The position numbers and the translations under genes are program-made. From Candidatus Nanopelagicales bacterium (GTDB lineage: Bacteria > Actinomycetota > Actinomycetes > S36-B12), in NCBI GenBank assembly GCA_018609125.1, contig JABAYF010000030.1, positions 3,759 through 58,257 on the forward strand: a stretch of 54,499 nucleotides of DNA, written 5' to 3'. The notes below the pieces were generated by a model. The model worked only from the letters and a program-made list of their open reading frames with translations. It ran no database searches and was not told where the DNA came from. The number at the start of each line of letters is the position of its first letter. Within the stretch, counting starts at the first letter, position 1. Positions 1 to 7,630 of the stretch are shown in pieces.

Positions 1-36
1 CGGGGTTGGTGCCGGGGTTGGTGCCGGGGTTGGTGA
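1..36. repeat. Three 12-bp tandem units encoding a Pro-Thr linker
   Basis: Near-identical cggggttggtgc units encode the repeated Pro-Ala-Pro-Thr linker after the GH5 domain on the minus strand. It is a coding microsatellite, not an intergenic array. Confidence 0.85.
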
Positions 37-2214
37 TGGGGCAGAGGTATCACCGGACATCAAGCTGGTGAGCAGGGCCATCTTGTCGGTGTGCACCGTG
101 CGCCAGTCATCGGTGAGTACGCCGCCGGTGTCCCCAGAGTTGGGGTTCCACGACCAGAAGGTCCAGCTCATGCCACGGTCACCGAGATAGTCGGTGAACT
201 GTCGAATCCAACGACCTTCAACGGTGGTGGGAGAAACGCTTTTGGCACCGAACTCGCCAATGAAAATGGGGGCAATGCCCTCGGTGTGAATGTAGCCGAA
301 GCCCTTCTCCCATCGATCAGCCAAAATCGCGGCCATATTCGGATCGTTGAACCAGGGCTGGTTGAACACTCCGGGACCGTATTCGTGGGGTGAGTAGACA
401 AGGCGGTTGGGGACGTTCAGGCGCACCGGGTTGTTGCGCACACCTTCAAGATTGCCGCCCCACCAGTGCCGGTCCAGTTGCTGTCCGCCAGCTACCGGGC
501 CTTCGATTCCCTCCACGATAATCAACGCATCGGGGTTTTGGGCGAGCACAACATTGCCAGCCCGCTCGGCTGCTCGCCGCCAGTCGGTAGCACCGCCGGT
601 ACCCCAGGTGGCTGCACCGTGTGGCTCGTTCTTCAGGTCATATCCCACGACGTGGTCCACATCGCGGTATCGCTGGGCGAGCATGCGCCAGTTGGCGACC
701 CAATCATTCTCGGTGAATCCATTCTGGCCGTACCACAGGCCGTCCATGAACCCATCGTTTGCCTGAGAGTGGTTGTCCAGGATGACCAAGAGTCCTTGCC
801 GACCCGCTTCTGCGATCACGGCATCAAGAACCTGCAGCGGAGTCTTGCCTCGCAGGTCGGCGTTCATGCCATTGCCGTAGGAAATACCGCTGGTCGTGGT
901 TCCACGCATCGCCTCGAGCGAGAACGGAACACGGATCGTGTTGAAGCCCAGATCTGCGATCTGGGCGAGCATGTCTTTGTAGTCGCGGGCCCATAGACCA
1001 TGCGGTGCCTGGTTCTGTGTTTCCAGCCCAAACCAGTTCACGCCCTGCCACACCACGGTGTCGCCATCGGCATCCACGATCCGATTACCGTCGGTGCGCA
1101 GTGGCAGATCGATATCGCCGGCCGGCGTGGTACCCGGAGCGGGAGCCGGTGTCGGTGCTGGCGCAGGGGTGGGTGCTGGCGTAGGGGTGGGATCTGGCGC
1201 AGGGGTGGGTGCTGGCGCAGGGGCAGGTGTCGGAGTGGTGGCCAAGCGCGTCGCGCAGTAGCCGAATGATGTGGGGCTGCCGGATTTCACCATGTGGTTC
1301 CACGCGGCCCCGCCCACGCTGACGGTGCCATCGGGCTGGTTGGTGCGCACGCCGTCCCAGAGGCTGGAAATATTGATGCCGCTGGGTAGATCGACGCGCC
1401 AATGCTTGTCGGTGGTTGATGTCGTTGATACGGCGACATCAGCGCAGTATCCACTGCCCCAGTCGCTGGTCACCGTCGTTTTGGTTGTTACACCCTGGGT
1501 CATCCCCGGCATGCCGGGCATCGGGATGGGTTCTGGCGAGGGTGCTGGGGTTGGGGCGGGCGGCACAGCGGAGCCATCGAGGGTGACATCGGAGCAGGAG
1601 TAGAAAGCTTCGGTGGAGTCGCTGCGCTGCCACACCGTGTAAATCATGTGCCGGCCGCTGCGTTGGGGCAGATCCATGCGCATGGTGGTGGTGTTCTCAA
1701 GCGCACGCGCACCGGTGTCGTGCACGAGTTCGAGGTCATCCCACTTCAAGGGTTTGGTGGGGTCAAATCCTTCCTTGGTGAGGTACACGCGGTAGTAGCG
1801 CGTTGCATGAGGTGCGGTGTTCTCCCATGTCATCGTGTAGCGGCCATCGGCATCGGGCGCCAGGTTGGTGGCTTTCCACTGCGTGGACGGAGTGTCGAAG
1901 GCGGCGTATTTGCTGCGCCCGGCCGAACACAGTTGACCATCGGGGATGATCGCGCGGTGGTTACCGTTGGCGGCGGGTTGATTCACCTCTGTCCAGTCAT
2001 ATAGCGCCTGTGCATTCGATGCCCACGCATTGGCGCACATCGGCGATGTGCGATCACCGAAGAAGCATTCATAGATGCGCGACGTCGGATTCGCCATCGA
2101 TCCGTGGGCCTGGGCTGCCGGTGCGACCGCCACGGAGGTGAGCATCGCGCCCACGACCCCGAAAAGAGTTGCCAGAGCTGTGATTCCACGTCGCTTGCTG
2201 TGCAAAGATTTCAT
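1..2214 (-). CDS. Secreted LPMO (AA10)-CBM2-GH5 cellulase fusion, C-terminus cut by window edge
   Basis: The reading frame is open for 738 codons from ATG 2214 to the left edge. Domains in order: signal peptide (1-36, cleavage after AQA); an AA10 lytic polysaccharide monooxygenase (37-212) whose mature protein would start with His37, with His136 completing the copper histidine brace and Phe204 near the axial site; a Pro/Thr linker; a CBM2-like cellulose-binding domain (about 240-322, flanking cysteines, several Trp); a long PT-repeat linker (325-363); and a GH5 catalytic domain (about 365-725) with acid/base Glu530 in NEP and nucleophile Glu654 in GEFG. A further PT linker reaches the edge, so at least one more domain probably follows. 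GGAG sits 7 nt before the ATG. The known families imply oxidative plus hydrolytic attack on cellulose outside the cell. The domain order is seen directly; substrate is inferred. Confidence 0.93.
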   Translation of the reverse strand, partial: MKSLHSKRRGITALATLFGVVGAMLTSVAVAPAAQAHGSMANPTSRIYECFFGDRTSPMCANAWASNAQALYDWTEVNQPAANGNHRAIIPDGQLCSAGRSKYAAFDTPSTQWKATNLAPDADGRYTMTWENTAPHATRYYRVYLTKEGFDPTKPLKWDDLELVHDTGARALENTTTMRMDLPQRSGRHMIYTVWQRSDSTEAFYSCSDVTLDGSAVPPAPTPAPSPEPIPMPGMPGMTQGVTTKTTVTSDWGSGYCADVAVSTTSTTDKHWRVDLPSGINISSLWDGVRTNQPDGTVSVGGAAWNHMVKSGSPTSFGYCATRLATTPTPAPAPAPTPAPDPTPTPAPTPAPAPTPAPAPGTTPAGDIDLPLRTDGNRIVDADGDTVVWQGVNWFGLETQNQAPHGLWARDYKDMLAQIADLGFNTIRVPFSLEAMRGTTTSGISYGNGMNADLRGKTPLQVLDAVIAEAGRQGLLVILDNHSQANDGFMDGLWYGQNGFTENDWVANWRMLAQRYRDVDHVVGYDLKNEPHGAATWGTGGATDWRRAAERAGNVVLAQNPDALIIVEGIEGPVAGGQQLDRHWWGGNLEGVRNNPVRLNVPNRLVYSPHEYGPGVFNQPWFNDPNMAAILADRWEKGFGYIHTEGIAPIFIGEFGAKSVSPTTVEGRWIRQFTDYLGDRGMSWTFWSWNPNSGDTGGVLTDDWRTVHTDKMALLTSLMSGDTSAPSPTPAPTPAPTP
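1130..1240. repeat. Imperfect 18-bp repeats encoding the CBM2-GH5 linker
   Basis: Repeats built on ggtgctggcgcaggggtg encode the Pro/Thr/Ala-rich hinge (residues about 325-360 of the minus-strand fusion) between the CBM2 and GH5 domains. Confidence 0.8.
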
Positions 2215-2225
2215 GAGTCGACTCC
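2215..2225 (-). promoter_or_regulatory. Ribosome binding site and GAGTCGACTC palindrome before the LPMO-GH5 gene
   Basis: On the minus strand GGAG (2225-2222) stands 7 nt before ATG 2214. The intervening bases form a perfect 10-bp palindrome (2215-2224) that could partly hide the start. A regulatory role is only a possibility. Confidence 0.55.
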
Positions 2226-2785
2226 AGTGGCGGGTATTTTTGCTACGGCCTGTACTGATGGATCTCATGTTGTCGATTCAATGACCCACGTTGCGTGCTG
2301 AGATTTCCTTTCCCAGAGTCCTTTGCAAGTGCCCGGCAAAAGTGTTCGGTTTTCACCGCGAGAGCGGAACAGAGTTCATGTTTCAGGTTCGGTGCTGTCA
2401 GGTGACGTTCCCGTCTGAGCCGACCAGGGTGCGTGCAATGCCAGGACTGTAGTCCGGCTGTCCAGGTCGTCCTCGAACGGCACTGCGTGTTCCGGAGTGG
2501 ACTCATCAGAAGCCGGGGAGGATGTGCGCGGCATCCAATAGAGGCCGGTGTCGTTGGCGATAAACATTGCGCTGATGATTCTTTGCCTGTTGTTCATCAA
2601 CGTGTCGGCTGATCCAAACCGGATGGCAAGGTGAAGGCGGTTACCTCCAAGGGTTAACCACTACCCCTGGAGGATTCGTGCAACGTGTGCTCCTAACGGT
2701 TGAGGGCGCTATCGATCCCCAGCCGTAACTACGTTGTGCACAGGAGAATCGCCGGCTTGTCCTTGCTGGTGATCGTCACGAGTCC
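2226..2785. other. Apparently non-coding gap upstream of the LPMO-GH5 gene
   Basis: No frame here has a recognisable product. A 73-codon minus-strand frame (2597-2376) is open but has no recognisable motif, ribosome site or promoter pattern. A hairpin at 2644-2673 is the only clear structure. Control elements for the LPMO-GH5 gene are expected here, but I could not find a CebR-type TGGGAGCGCTCCCA operator. Confidence 0.5.
2644..2673. promoter_or_regulatory. Inverted repeat (hairpin or operator)
   Basis: CCTCCA (2644-2649) pairs with TGGAGG (2668-2673), and GGGT (2651-2654) with ACCC (2663-2666), separated by one mismatch, leaving an 8-nt loop. No T-run follows on either strand, so a rho-independent terminator is unlikely; a protein-binding site is possible. 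Confidence 0.4.
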
Positions 2786-3052
2786 ATGACTCAGCGGTCT
2801 TTGCCTTGCGTCCTGCTTATCGGGCGCTTGGCGCCAAACCTCAGCGCACCCGTGCAAGTCTTGAGGCGCGACCACGATGGTGTATTGACGGCCCACTCGC
2901 CGCTGCCCGCGATCCAAGACCGTGGCAGGATGCGATTGATGAAATCCGAGGCACTAGCCGTGAGACTGCGCGAAGGCGTTACCACTGCCACCCCCGAGTG
3001 GGCCGGGGTAGCACCTGACATGTGTGTGATGCAGGCGATTGAGATCCCATGA
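2786..3052 (+). CDS. Small uncharacterised protein coupled to the flavoprotein gene (possibly degenerate ferredoxin partner)
   Basis: An 88-codon frame whose TGA overlaps the ATG of the downstream reductase in an ATGA junction, the layout of translationally coupled genes. Third-position GC is high, as in coding sequence here. Reductases of this type are usually paired with a small ferredoxin, and the C-terminus (MCVMQAIEIP) faintly resembles the CPVQAI end of 3Fe-4S/4Fe-4S ferredoxins, but only two cysteines are present, so it cannot bind a normal cluster. It may be a decayed ferredoxin, an unrelated small protein or a chance frame. No Shine-Dalgarno or leaderless promoter is visible before ATG 2786. 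Confidence 0.35.
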   Translation: MTQRSLPCVLLIGRLAPNLSAPVQVLRRDHDGVLTAHSPLPAIQDRGRMRLMKSEALAVRLREGVTTATPEWAGVAPDMCVMQAIEIP

Positions 3053-4188
3053 CCCACGTTGTCGTTGTCGGTGCTGGACTCGGGGGGCTACGGGCTGCTG
3101 AGTTGCTGCGCAAGAGTAACTGTGACGTCACCGTCATTGGTGACGAAAAGCATTTGCCCTACAACCGGCCACCACTGTCTAAGGAGGCGCTCAAGGGTGG
3201 TGTTGACGTTGAGAGCCTGCATTTCCGCCGAAAGCGCGAGGATGTTCAATGGCGGCTCGGCGCCCCGGCCACGGCCTGTTCCCTAGCCGAGCGTTGGGTT
3301 GAGGTCGGCGACGAACGTGTTGATTTTGATGGACTCGTTATCGCCTCTGGTATTCGCGCCCGACACCTCAATGTTCCCGGCCCCACCCCCACCACGCTAC
3401 GCACCGCCGATGATGCGATCGCCCTGCGTGATCGACTGACGAATGGGGCATCACTACTCATCGTGGGTGCCGGATTCATCGGCTGCGAAGTAGCTGCCAC
3501 GGCACGGCAACTGCGCTGCGAGGTCACCGTGACCGCCTTTGACGACTACCCCATGGTGCGAGCGCTAGGCCCTGAGTTGGGTGCAGCCATGCAGGCCGCG
3601 CACGAAGCACACGGGGTGCATTTCCACCTCGGCGTCGGGGTCGATGAATTTCACACCGACGGTGTCACCACGAGCGATGGCCAACGACTACACGCAGATG
3701 TCGTGCTCGAGGCGGTGGGAAGCGTTCCTAACGTAGAATGGCTGCAGGACAACGACTTAGATCTAACCGATGGAGTGCTCACCGACAATCTGCTGCGCGT
3801 CGTTGGCACTGACGCCCCCGCGGTAGCGGTGGGTGATGTGGCCCGATTCCCCAACCCACTTTTTGATGATGTGCCCCGGCGCATTGAACACTGGAACATG
3901 CCAACAGAAACAGGTAGACAGGCCGGTCGCACGCTAGCTGATTTGCTCGCAGGTGCCTCAACCACCGAGGTCTTCACCCCGATGCCGGCGTTCTGGTCGG
4001 ATCAGTACGACATCGGCCTGCAGTCCTACGGGATGCCGGGGCTTGGCGCACCACGACTCGTCGACGGTGCATGGGATGGCGACTGCATCGTGGAGTATCA
4101 CGACGCAAGCGGGCGACTCGTGGGCGTGGTGGGCGTCAACCGCACCCGTGAACTCATGCCCTACCGCACCAGGATCGGTCTGGAATAG
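3049..4188 (+). CDS. FAD/NAD(P)H-dependent oxidoreductase, ferredoxin-reductase type
   Basis: A 379-residue pyridine nucleotide-disulfide oxidoreductase-fold flavoprotein. The N-terminus carries the dinucleotide motif GAGLGGLRAAELL for FAD, followed by the YNRPPLSK segment typical of ferredoxin/rubredoxin reductases feeding P450s or ring-hydroxylating dioxygenases. A second glycine-rich motif (GAGFIGCEVA, about residue 140) binds NAD(P)H, and VAVGDVARF (about 260) is the C-terminal FAD contact. No redox CxxxxC is present, which fits one-to-one electron transfer to a ferredoxin. It overlaps the preceding small frame by 4 nt. No P450 or oxygenase lies nearby, so the electron acceptor is unknown. 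Confidence 0.88.
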   Translation: MTHVVVVGAGLGGLRAAELLRKSNCDVTVIGDEKHLPYNRPPLSKEALKGGVDVESLHFRRKREDVQWRLGAPATACSLAERWVEVGDERVDFDGLVIASGIRARHLNVPGPTPTTLRTADDAIALRDRLTNGASLLIVGAGFIGCEVAATARQLRCEVTVTAFDDYPMVRALGPELGAAMQAAHEAHGVHFHLGVGVDEFHTDGVTTSDGQRLHADVVLEAVGSVPNVEWLQDNDLDLTDGVLTDNLLRVVGTDAPAVAVGDVARFPNPLFDDVPRRIEHWNMPTETGRQAGRTLADLLAGASTTEVFTPMPAFWSDQYDIGLQSYGMPGLGAPRLVDGAWDGDCIVEYHDASGRLVGVVGVNRTRELMPYRTRIGLE

Positions 4189-4220
4189 CCCTTCCGGGCG
4201 ATCAGCGGCAGAGTGTGGAC

Positions 4221-4541
4221 ATGCAGGGGGCTGTTGCGGTCGTTGGTTCGGTCCTTATCTTGACCTGGCCCATTGTTGTCATGCTCGTTCGCTCCCTCAT
4301 CGAAGCGTCTCGATGGAACAGCATCCTGATGGCCCGCGCCTGGATCGGTGCCTGGTTTTCTGGAGTTGGAATCATCATCACCGCCGCCTGGATTATGGTC
4401 GTTATCGCGATTCGACTCATCACCGATGCGTTCCTGGCCGATCAGGATTCCGTTGGGGCGATGACCTGGGTTCTGGTGGTCGGCGCCATGGTCATCATGG
4501 TGCCCTTCGCTATCCGCCGGCCCAAAGACTACGATCCTTAA
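4221..4541 (+). CDS. Small integral membrane protein, unknown function
   Basis: About 106 residues with three hydrophobic stretches likely to span the membrane (AVAVVGSVLILTWPIVVML near the N-terminus, then two in the middle and C-terminal thirds) and a short charged tail RRPKDYDP. It begins about 30 nt after the flavoprotein on the same strand and converges with the chloride transporter gene, ending 2 nt before that gene's stop. GTG 4215 would add two residues. I recognise no family. Confidence 0.6.
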   Translation: MQGAVAVVGSVLILTWPIVVMLVRSLIEASRWNSILMARAWIGAWFSGVGIIITAAWIMVVIAIRLITDAFLADQDSVGAMTWVLVVGAMVIMVPFAIRRPKDYDP

Positions 4542-4542
4542 T

Positions 4543-5859
4543 CTACATGCGTTCACGTAGTGAGTCATATATTGGCGGCCCGTTGAGTAGTTTTGCCGCA
4601 ATCATGGCAGTTCCCGCCGCCAAGAGCATGGGAATAACCTGCGACGTGGTGGCGGTCATTTCGATAATCAAGATGATGCCGGTGAGTGGTGCTCGTACGA
4701 CCGCGGCAAAAAATGTTGACATGCCCACAATGGCAAAGGCTAAGGGTGACAGGTCAAGAGTGGGCATCAGCGAATTCAAAGTTGATGCCACCAGCGAGCC
4801 AGCGACAGCCCCCACCACCAGCAGCGGGGCGAAGAGGCCACCTGGTGTTCCCAGGGAGTAGGACAATGGGCCGAGGAAAAACCGCACAATAAAGATGAGC
4901 AGCAGGGTACCTAGGGAGTAGGAGCCGACCAGCACGTTTTCATTTAGCGGGCCACCACCGCCGATAAGGAATGGCGCGAACACTCCTAGCAATGCCACCA
5001 GGCCGCCTACTGCCCCGGCAATAATCTCCGGAGGGACTCTGCGGATACTCCCTGCAAGGTCGAGGAGCAGCAGTACTGAGCGGTTGTAGACGACACCGAG
5101 GGCGCCGAGGGCGAGGCCGAAAAGGGCATACAGGGCGAGATGCCAGTGCGGGCCGGCCGGCAGGTTTGGCACTGAAAAAATTGGGCCTCCACCCACGATC
5201 CATCCTGATACCGTCAGTGCCGCAGCGCTAGCCACGAGTGTGGCAACGATTAATCGGGTTCGAAAGGCACGCGCCACCTCTTCGAAAACGAACATGGCAC
5301 CGCCCAGTGGTGCGCTGAAAGCCACGCCCAACCCTGCACCCGCCAAGGATGCCGTGAGCGTTCGCCGGTCGTGTTGACTCAGCCCGGCTAATCGAGCCGC
5401 CTGATTGCCGATGGTTGCACCGATCTGCACCGTGGGGCCTTCCCTACCCAGTGCCAAGCCCGAGCCGATCGCGAGGAGGCCACCGAAAAACTTTGCCGGG
5501 ATGATGCGCAACGGTGAGACTTCGTCGTCGCCGCGCATATTGGCTTCCACATGTTGCACGCCGCTGCCGGAAGCTTCGGGCACGAAACGAACGATAAGAC
5601 GTGCCGCGGCCACGGCGATGGCGGCGATCGCCACCGGAATAATCCAACGCGCTGCTGGGTTTTCATCAGCCCAAGCCAACAGGTCAATGCGAAGTTCAAA
5701 GGCCTGGTTCAGGAACCACCGAAAGAGCCCACCGAGCAGGCCGGCCAGCACCCCACCAATAGCCGCGACGATGGCCAACCGGATGATGCCCCCGGATGCG
5801 CCGTCATCTTCGGGAAACAACGTGACCCGAGGATAAGGCCCGACATGGTAGTCGCTCAT
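4543..5859 (-). CDS. clcA: CLC-family chloride/proton antiporter
   Basis: A 438-residue polytopic membrane protein. The CLC signature segments are present in order: GSGVQHVE (the GSGIP selectivity loop, Ser-type), GREGPTVQ with the external gating glutamate, FEEVARAFR with the internal proton glutamate characteristic of exchangers rather than channels, and GTPGGLFAP. These imply exchange of two chloride ions for one proton in pH or halide homeostasis. No C-terminal CBS domains are present, as in short bacterial CLCs. GAGG lies 7 nt before ATG 5859 on the minus strand and a TTGACA-like -35 element occurs at 5901-5896. Confidence 0.93.
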   Translation of the reverse strand: MSDYHVGPYPRVTLFPEDDGASGGIIRLAIVAAIGGVLAGLLGGLFRWFLNQAFELRIDLLAWADENPAARWIIPVAIAAIAVAAARLIVRFVPEASGSGVQHVEANMRGDDEVSPLRIIPAKFFGGLLAIGSGLALGREGPTVQIGATIGNQAARLAGLSQHDRRTLTASLAGAGLGVAFSAPLGGAMFVFEEVARAFRTRLIVATLVASAAALTVSGWIVGGGPIFSVPNLPAGPHWHLALYALFGLALGALGVVYNRSVLLLLDLAGSIRRVPPEIIAGAVGGLVALLGVFAPFLIGGGGPLNENVLVGSYSLGTLLLIFIVRFFLGPLSYSLGTPGGLFAPLLVVGAVAGSLVASTLNSLMPTLDLSPLAFAIVGMSTFFAAVVRAPLTGIILIIEMTATTSQVIPMLLAAGTAMIAAKLLNGPPIYDSLRERM

Positions 5860-6012
5860 GCTGTGTCCTCGTCCTGAGTCTGGCGGCGGCTCTCATGTCA
5901 AGGTATATGTGAAACCTCAGGTTAACCGAAGGAAGTGGGGTTGGGGATTCTTTGCCGGACCGGCCCAACGCGCAGCCGGGGCGCTAGTTCCCAAAATTAA
6001 CGCACAGGTGCA

Positions 6013-7575
6013 CTACCAACCTTGGGTCAGTGTGTCGATCTGCACCTTGAGAAGCCCAAGGCTTCGGTCCTCGCCACGGATGCGAACCTTGATGCCGGAA
6101 TTTCCGTCCCATTGCGCCCCTGTTGGGGTAAAGGTCACCTGGGTCCAGGTGCCGCGCCGCAGTTGAGTTTCATCTCCGTGCACCCAGGTGCCGTTGGAGT
6201 CGCGCATCGACAGACGACCCTGCCATTGGTTGCGGGGGCTATCGGGACTAACGCGGATCCAGACAGCAAGTCGGTTGCCGTTCTCAGCGCTCAGCGAGGT
6301 GGCTTTATCAGCCACCGAAACCCGGGCCTTCTGCCCGGGCGCGATACCGGTCTTAACCTCAAGGCTGCGTCGGCCAGAGTGTGCCTTGCGGCTGGCGGAC
6401 ATCTCAGAACGTGAGGTCCACTGCGACACCGCCTTCGGACCGAAACTATAGACGCCACCGTTGAGGGAGAGGTTTTGCATGTGATCACGCACGGCTGCGC
6501 CATAGGTGGTGGGTGTGCCGTCGTAGTTGGTCAGCAATGCCGGGCCTGACCTGCAATCTGCCGTACTCCACGACCAGGGTGTGTAGCCCACCCCGGTGCG
6601 GTCGGCCCAGTCCATGTACTCAGAGGTGAAGTCGCCCGTGCACGTGTCTTCACCGATCTCGGTGGATACCACCGGATGAGTCTTGGCTACCTCAGCAATC
6701 GTTGCATCCCAACAACTTTCAGTATTGCACTCGCTGAAGGAATAAATGTGCACACCGGCCGCCAGATTATTGAGCGGATCCGTTGGCGCGTGTGCGACCC
6801 ATTCAGAAAGATCCCCACCCCAGTTAAGGCCACTGGCAATGAGAAGGTTCCTGGCCCCGGTGCCACGTACAGCGTTCACGAGGTCTTGCATCCCGGCCGC
6901 TTCCCAGCCCTCGGCGGTTGTGCAGCCGTCACGCCAGCAATTCCAGGAAATATCGTGCGGCTCGTTGTACAGGTCGAAGGCCACCGAAGGGTTATCGGCA
7001 AAAGTCGCTGCAACAGATGCCCAAAAATCCGGAGAATGATCGGCATCGGCCATGACCTGCTGGCTGTAGGCAATATTTGTGCCCGGTGCATTCCAGTGCA
7101 GGTCCAAGATGGCAAGCATGCCGGCGGCATTGATGCGGTCAACGAAATCTGAAATGGCGGTCTGGTAAGCCTGCCCGCTGTACTGGGGGGATACCCCGTT
7201 GATGCCAAGCCAGCAGGTTTCGTTCATCGGCACGCGCACCGTGTTGCTGCCCCAGGATTTGATCAGTTCCAGTGTGGTCGCGTCGACGGGGCCGTCAAAG
7301 AACCCCCAGCCCTGGGCACAGGCATATTCGGCCCCTGACCTGTTGACCCCGATGAGGCGAATACCGGTGCCGTCGCCGTCGACGAGTCGATTGCCCTGCA
7401 CCGTGGGGGTTGGGCTCTGGGTGGTGTCGGCCTGCGTCGCCGATGTAGTCAGAGGCACCAGCGCGAAGGCAAGGGCGGCAGACAATGCAGCGGCAGCGAT
7501 GTGACGCGGACGAAGTGGAATCACGCGCCAGGATATCGCTCGGCGAAGTGGTGATGCAGCCTGGTTTGTATCCAC
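6013..7575 (-). CDS. Secreted GH5 glycoside hydrolase (endoglucanase-like) with C-terminal beta-sandwich domain
   Basis: From GTG 7575 the protein has 520 residues. This start is chosen because GGAG lies 7 nt upstream; GTG 7524 is an alternative. An N-terminal segment with arginines and a long hydrophobic stretch (AAAALSAALAFALVPL) is a secretion signal. The GH5 domain (about 55-370) has acid/base Glu205 in DLYNEPHD and nucleophile Glu306 in STEIGED, with several cysteine pairs as expected for an exported protein. Residues about 385-520 look like a jelly-roll carbohydrate-binding module. It follows the secreted protein and MHS transporter genes on the same strand. Substrate is inferred as beta-glucan or cellulose. 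Confidence 0.87.
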   Translation of the reverse strand: MDTNQAASPLRRAISWRVIPLRPRHIAAAALSAALAFALVPLTTSATQADTTQSPTPTVQGNRLVDGDGTGIRLIGVNRSGAEYACAQGWGFFDGPVDATTLELIKSWGSNTVRVPMNETCWLGINGVSPQYSGQAYQTAISDFVDRINAAGMLAILDLHWNAPGTNIAYSQQVMADADHSPDFWASVAATFADNPSVAFDLYNEPHDISWNCWRDGCTTAEGWEAAGMQDLVNAVRGTGARNLLIASGLNWGGDLSEWVAHAPTDPLNNLAAGVHIYSFSECNTESCWDATIAEVAKTHPVVSTEIGEDTCTGDFTSEYMDWADRTGVGYTPWSWSTADCRSGPALLTNYDGTPTTYGAAVRDHMQNLSLNGGVYSFGPKAVSQWTSRSEMSASRKAHSGRRSLEVKTGIAPGQKARVSVADKATSLSAENGNRLAVWIRVSPDSPRNQWQGRLSMRDSNGTWVHGDETQLRRGTWTQVTFTPTGAQWDGNSGIKVRIRGEDRSLGLLKVQIDTLTQGW

Positions 7576-7630
7576 TCCCAAGCTCCGGGTGCGGTTATCC
7601 CTTGCTGCCGCGGGCCTAGCCAGCGGGAAT

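Noticed and set aside
1-36. Short tandem repeat resembling a CRISPR or intergenic satellite
   Set aside because: The 12-bp units have no spacers and are in frame with the GH5 fusion, encoding a Pro/Thr linker.
2376-2597. Minus-strand frame of 73 codons in the gap before the cellulase fusion
   Set aside because: No ribosome site, no leaderless hexamer at the expected spacing, and no recognisable motif; kept only as a remote possibility.
4161-4601. Minus-strand frame of 146 codons opposite the small membrane protein
   Set aside because: Rich in His/Asp/Asn in a way typical of the antisense of hydrophobic coding sequence, and it spans the tails of genes in both directions.
2215-7630. CebR-type cellulose operator (TGGGAGCGCTCCCA) near the glycosidase genes
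   Set aside because: Searched by eye upstream of both GH5 genes; no match or close variant found.
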